A stretch of 34,914 bases of DNA from JBBDWK01 sp040902885. GTDB lineage: Bacteria; Acidobacteriota; Terriglobia; Bryobacterales; Bryobacteraceae. Shown in pieces: positions 32,938-34,914 of this stretch. The stretch is taken from assembly GCA_040902885.1 (NCBI GenBank), contig JBBDWK010000030.1, positions 1 through 34,914 on the forward strand, in the 5' to 3' direction. The notes under the pieces are model-generated. The model was not told where the DNA came from. It searched no databases and worked only from the letters and a program-made list of their open reading frames with translations. The translations under genes and the position numbers were made by a program. Positions within the stretch are counted from its first letter, which is position 1. The number at the start of each line of letters is the position of its first letter.

Positions 32938-34710
32938 CTAGACCATGATTTCGTGAGCGGGCACGGACAGGTTCGTCCGGCCGATCATCTGTTCCTTCAC
33001 TGCCTCGACAATGTGATGAGGCATGAAGGGTTCGCCATCATATTTACGGATGCACCCGTCCGGCACAAAGCTGGTTTCGCTGCGAAGATACCGGGCGAAC
33101 TGTCCGCTGTAATTGTTTTCAACGATAATGGTGCGGCTCGAGTGGCGAAGAATATCGAGGATCGCCTCGCCGTGCAGGGGAACGAGCCAGCGGATCTGGA
33201 GGTGATTGGCGGTGATGCCTTCATCGGCGAGCAGATCGATGGCTTCATGGATCACGCCTTCGGTGGAGCCCCACCCGATTAACGTGACAGAGGCATCGCG
33301 CGGTCCCACCAGCTCGGGAGGCGGAACGGCGGCCTCGATGCCCGCGACCTTACGCTGGCGCTTTTCCATCATTTGCCGGCGCTTGACGGGGTTCGTGAAC
33401 TCGTCGCTGATGAGTACGCCATCTTCGTCGTGCTCGTCGGTAGCGGCGGTATGGATGTATCCGGGCAGCCCGGGAATCGCGCGCGGCGAGACGCCGGACT
33501 TGGTGATCTCGTAGCGCTTATAGGGCTGATGGCCGTTGGGTTCGGTGATGAGCTCGCCGCGATCGATCGGGACGTTGAAGTCCAAATCGTTCGGGTCTAT
33601 GCTGCCGTGGCCCTCGGACAGCAGCAGGTCGCTGAGGACGATGCCGGGGCACTGGAAACGGTCGGCGATGTTGAAAATTTCGGGGACCATTTTGAAACAA
33701 TCCAGGATGTCCGTTGGCGCGCCGATGACGCGCGGGTAATCGCCGAATGCGGCGCCGAGCATCTGCCAGAGATCGCCCTGTTCGGTCTTCGTGGGGACGC
33801 CGGTGGAGGGGCCGGCGCGTTGGACGTCGATGACGACAACCGGGGTTTCGATCATCGCGGACATGCCGAGTCCCTCGGTCATGAGCGCGAAGCCTCCGCC
33901 GGAGGTGGCGCACATGGCGCGGCAACCGCTGTGGCCGGCGCCGATGGCCATGTTGATGACGCCGATTTCGTCTTCCACCTGGCGAACCATGATGCCGAGT
34001 TTTCGAGCGTGGGCAGCCATCCAGTGGAGGACGCCGGTCGAGGGGCTCATGGGGTACGCGCAGTAGAATTTGACGCCGGCGGCGGCGCCCCCCATCGCGA
34101 GCGCCATATTGCCGGTGAGCACGGCGTACTTGTTCTCGGTCATGGGGAGCGGGTTGGGAAACGGCTCGAACTGCTGGCCAGCGTACTGGTAGGCGGCGCG
34201 AGCGACGCCGACATTTTCTTGAATGACGGCCTCGCCTTTCTTTTTGAATTGTTCGGTGAGGACGTCGGCGAGAGGTTGGAAGCTGACGCCCATCATGCTG
34301 AGGGCGGCTCCGACCCCGAGTGTGTTCTGTTCGACTTTCGTTCGGCTTCCGCCGGTGAGCTCGCCGACGGGCAGCGGGCAGACGCGGACGCCGGTTGGGA
34401 CGTCATGGGGCGTGATTGTGTCGGAGTTGTAGACGACCGCGGACCCCGGTTTGAGGAGGTTGAGATGGCGATCCATCGTGTCCTGGTTCAGCGGGATGAG
34501 GAGGTCGATGCGATCGCCGAAGCAGGTCACTTTTTCGGGGCTTGCACGTATGGTGAGGAACGTGTGACCGCCTCGGATGATGGACTGATAGGCGTTATAG
34601 GCGTATAGATGCAGGCCGCGCCGAGCGAAGATCTTGGCGAAGATGTTGCCTGGGGTGGCAACACCTTGCCCCGCGGCGCCCCCAATCGATACAGCGAAGC
34701 TGTACTTCAT
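32938..34710 (-). CDS. korA: 2-oxoacid:ferredoxin oxidoreductase gamma-alpha fusion subunit (KorA)
   Basis: 590 residues from ATG (complement of 34708-34710) with AAGGAG ten bases upstream. The first 185 residues are the gamma domain (FAVSIGGAAGQGVATPGNIF, HLYAYNAYQSIIRGGHTFLT). The rest is the alpha domain (ALAMGGAAAGVKFYCAYPMS, QVEDEIGVINMAIGAGHSGC, then RAMCATSGGGFALMTEG). The C-terminus carries the transketolase-C-like part (VTLIGWGSTEGVIHEAIDLL, IIVENNYSGQFARYLRSE). The gamma-alpha fusion is typical of the KorAB class. The gap to korB is only 10 bases. Together with SDH it gives two consecutive oxidative steps of the TCA cycle. The leader upstream is long and structured (34711-34870), which hints at regulation. 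Confidence 0.97.
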   Translation of the reverse strand: MKYSFAVSIGGAAGQGVATPGNIFAKIFARRGLHLYAYNAYQSIIRGGHTFLTIRASPEKVTCFGDRIDLLIPLNQDTMDRHLNLLKPGSAVVYNSDTITPHDVPTGVRVCPLPVGELTGGSRTKVEQNTLGVGAALSMMGVSFQPLADVLTEQFKKKGEAVIQENVGVARAAYQYAGQQFEPFPNPLPMTENKYAVLTGNMALAMGGAAAGVKFYCAYPMSPSTGVLHWMAAHARKLGIMVRQVEDEIGVINMAIGAGHSGCRAMCATSGGGFALMTEGLGMSAMIETPVVVIDVQRAGPSTGVPTKTEQGDLWQMLGAAFGDYPRVIGAPTDILDCFKMVPEIFNIADRFQCPGIVLSDLLLSEGHGSIDPNDLDFNVPIDRGELITEPNGHQPYKRYEITKSGVSPRAIPGLPGYIHTAATDEHDEDGVLISDEFTNPVKRRQMMEKRQRKVAGIEAAVPPPELVGPRDASVTLIGWGSTEGVIHEAIDLLADEGITANHLQIRWLVPLHGEAILDILRHSSRTIIVENNYSGQFARYLRSETSFVPDGCIRKYDGEPFMPHHIVEAVKEQMIGRTNLSVPAHEIMV

Positions 34711-34737
34711 TTTTCCGTGTCTCCTTTAACGCCGCCT

Positions 34738-34791
34738 ATGAAAGCACGGCTCTAATGCCGTCCGATGAAAGCACGGCCGATGATGCCACGG
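34738..34791. repeat. Two-copy tandem repeat in the korA leader
   Basis: The 13-base sequence ATGAAAGCACGGC occurs at 34738-34750 and again at 34765-34777, 27 bases apart, each followed after four or five bases by ATGCC. The first unit also holds a small hairpin, ACGGC (34746-34750) with GCCGT (34757-34761). The copies lie between the proposed korA promoter and its start codon, so they would be in the leader RNA. Either a regulatory site or a local duplication. Confidence 0.7.
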
Positions 34792-34802
34792 ACCTCGCTG
34801 CG

Positions 34803-34843
34803 CAGGCGGGTTGACGAGAGCTTATGGGGATGCAGCCCGCCTG
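34803..34843 (-). promoter_or_regulatory. Leader hairpin upstream of korA
   Basis: CAGGCGGG (34803-34810) pairs with CCCGCCTG (34836-34843) in an 8-bp stem, extendable to 10 with one wobble, around a loop of about 21-25 bases. It would form early in the korA leader transcript. No known riboswitch was recognised, and there is no U-run after it, so attenuation is not evident. Confidence 0.35.
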
Positions 34844-34852
34844 GCCGCACTG

Positions 34853-34897
34853 CTAAAAAGGCGTTTTTAGTTTACTCGGAGAGCGGGCGGATGGCAA
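34853..34897 (-). promoter_or_regulatory. korA promoter with an overlapping 7-bp inverted repeat
   Basis: On the minus strand TTGCCA (complement of 34892-34897) and TAAACT (complement of 34869-34874) are 17 bases apart (5/6 and 4/6 of consensus). The start would be near 34862, giving a leader of about 150 nt. An inverted repeat CTAAAAA (34853-34859) / TTTTTAG (34864-34870) straddles the predicted start and overlaps the -10 by two bases; this is the normal place for a repressor operator. No repressor gene is visible in the window. Confidence 0.45.
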
Positions 34898-34914
34898 GAA
34901 CAACGTATCGGGTG

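Noticed and set aside
33373..34608. 411-codon plus-strand frame opposite korA
   Set aside because: Asp/Gly/Val-rich shadow of a certain gene.
1..34914. CRISPR arrays, tRNA or rRNA genes, prophage or integron features
   Set aside because: No regularly spaced repeats, cloverleaf-like GTTCRANNC elements, or integrase/transposase genes were seen on either strand.

Overview
The window is GC-rich bacterial chromosome, most likely from the phylum Acidobacteriota and probably the Solibacter/Bryobacter side. Three things suggest this. There is an orphan MacB/FtsX-type permease of the acidobacterial 'ADOP' architecture. There is a paired multidomain cytochrome (DUF1587/1595/1592/1588/1585 type) and DUF1552 protein, a pairing typical of Acidobacteria and Planctomycetes. 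There are also dispersed palindromic repeats. The assignment rests on gene content read by eye; no search was run.

Layout. 1-2115: the 3' end of secA, overlapped by a secreted, membrane-anchored protein (probably DUF6599). 2265-2402: a promoter plus hairpin unit that looks like a small RNA, convergent with rnr (RNase R, minus strand). 4756-6808: a secreted HExxH protein and a secreted beta-propeller-like protein, convergent and separated by a perfect 26-bp inverted repeat. 6905-10827: a TPR lipoprotein followed by the orphan permease. 10943-12130: a SelA-like PLP enzyme. 12131-12772: a gene-poor stretch with a decayed SpoIIE-phosphatase fragment. 12773-16443: the cytochrome/DUF1552 couple with 4-base overlap. 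16509-17231: two coupled small membrane proteins. 17291-18926: an OmpA-like remnant, an intradiol dioxygenase that may be leaderless, and a TerC protein. 18976-22864: a three-subunit succinate dehydrogenase of the mycobacterial Sdh1 type plus a small TPR-like protein. 23040-24189: an orphan nucleotidyltransferase and a secreted trypsin-like protein. 24242-30647: a complete tripartite RND efflux system (adaptor and pump on the minus strand, TolC-like channel divergent). 30657-31622: a PhyH-type dioxygenase. 31810-34710: the korA-korB 2-oxoacid:ferredoxin oxidoreductase operon with a small acidic ORF coupled to korB; its leader (34711-34870) carries repeats and hairpins.

Together the genes describe an organism with oxidative central metabolism (KorAB and SDH are both TCA-cycle enzymes), active export (SecA, RND, orphan permease, many signal peptides, Tat-type leaders) and a large secreted proteome of unknown function. 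No tRNA, rRNA, CRISPR array, prophage or intact transposase was seen. The less ordinary items are the small-RNA candidate at 2265-2402, the palindrome family with three copies, the structured korA leader, the korB-coupled acidic ORF, and two unassigned HExxH proteins.
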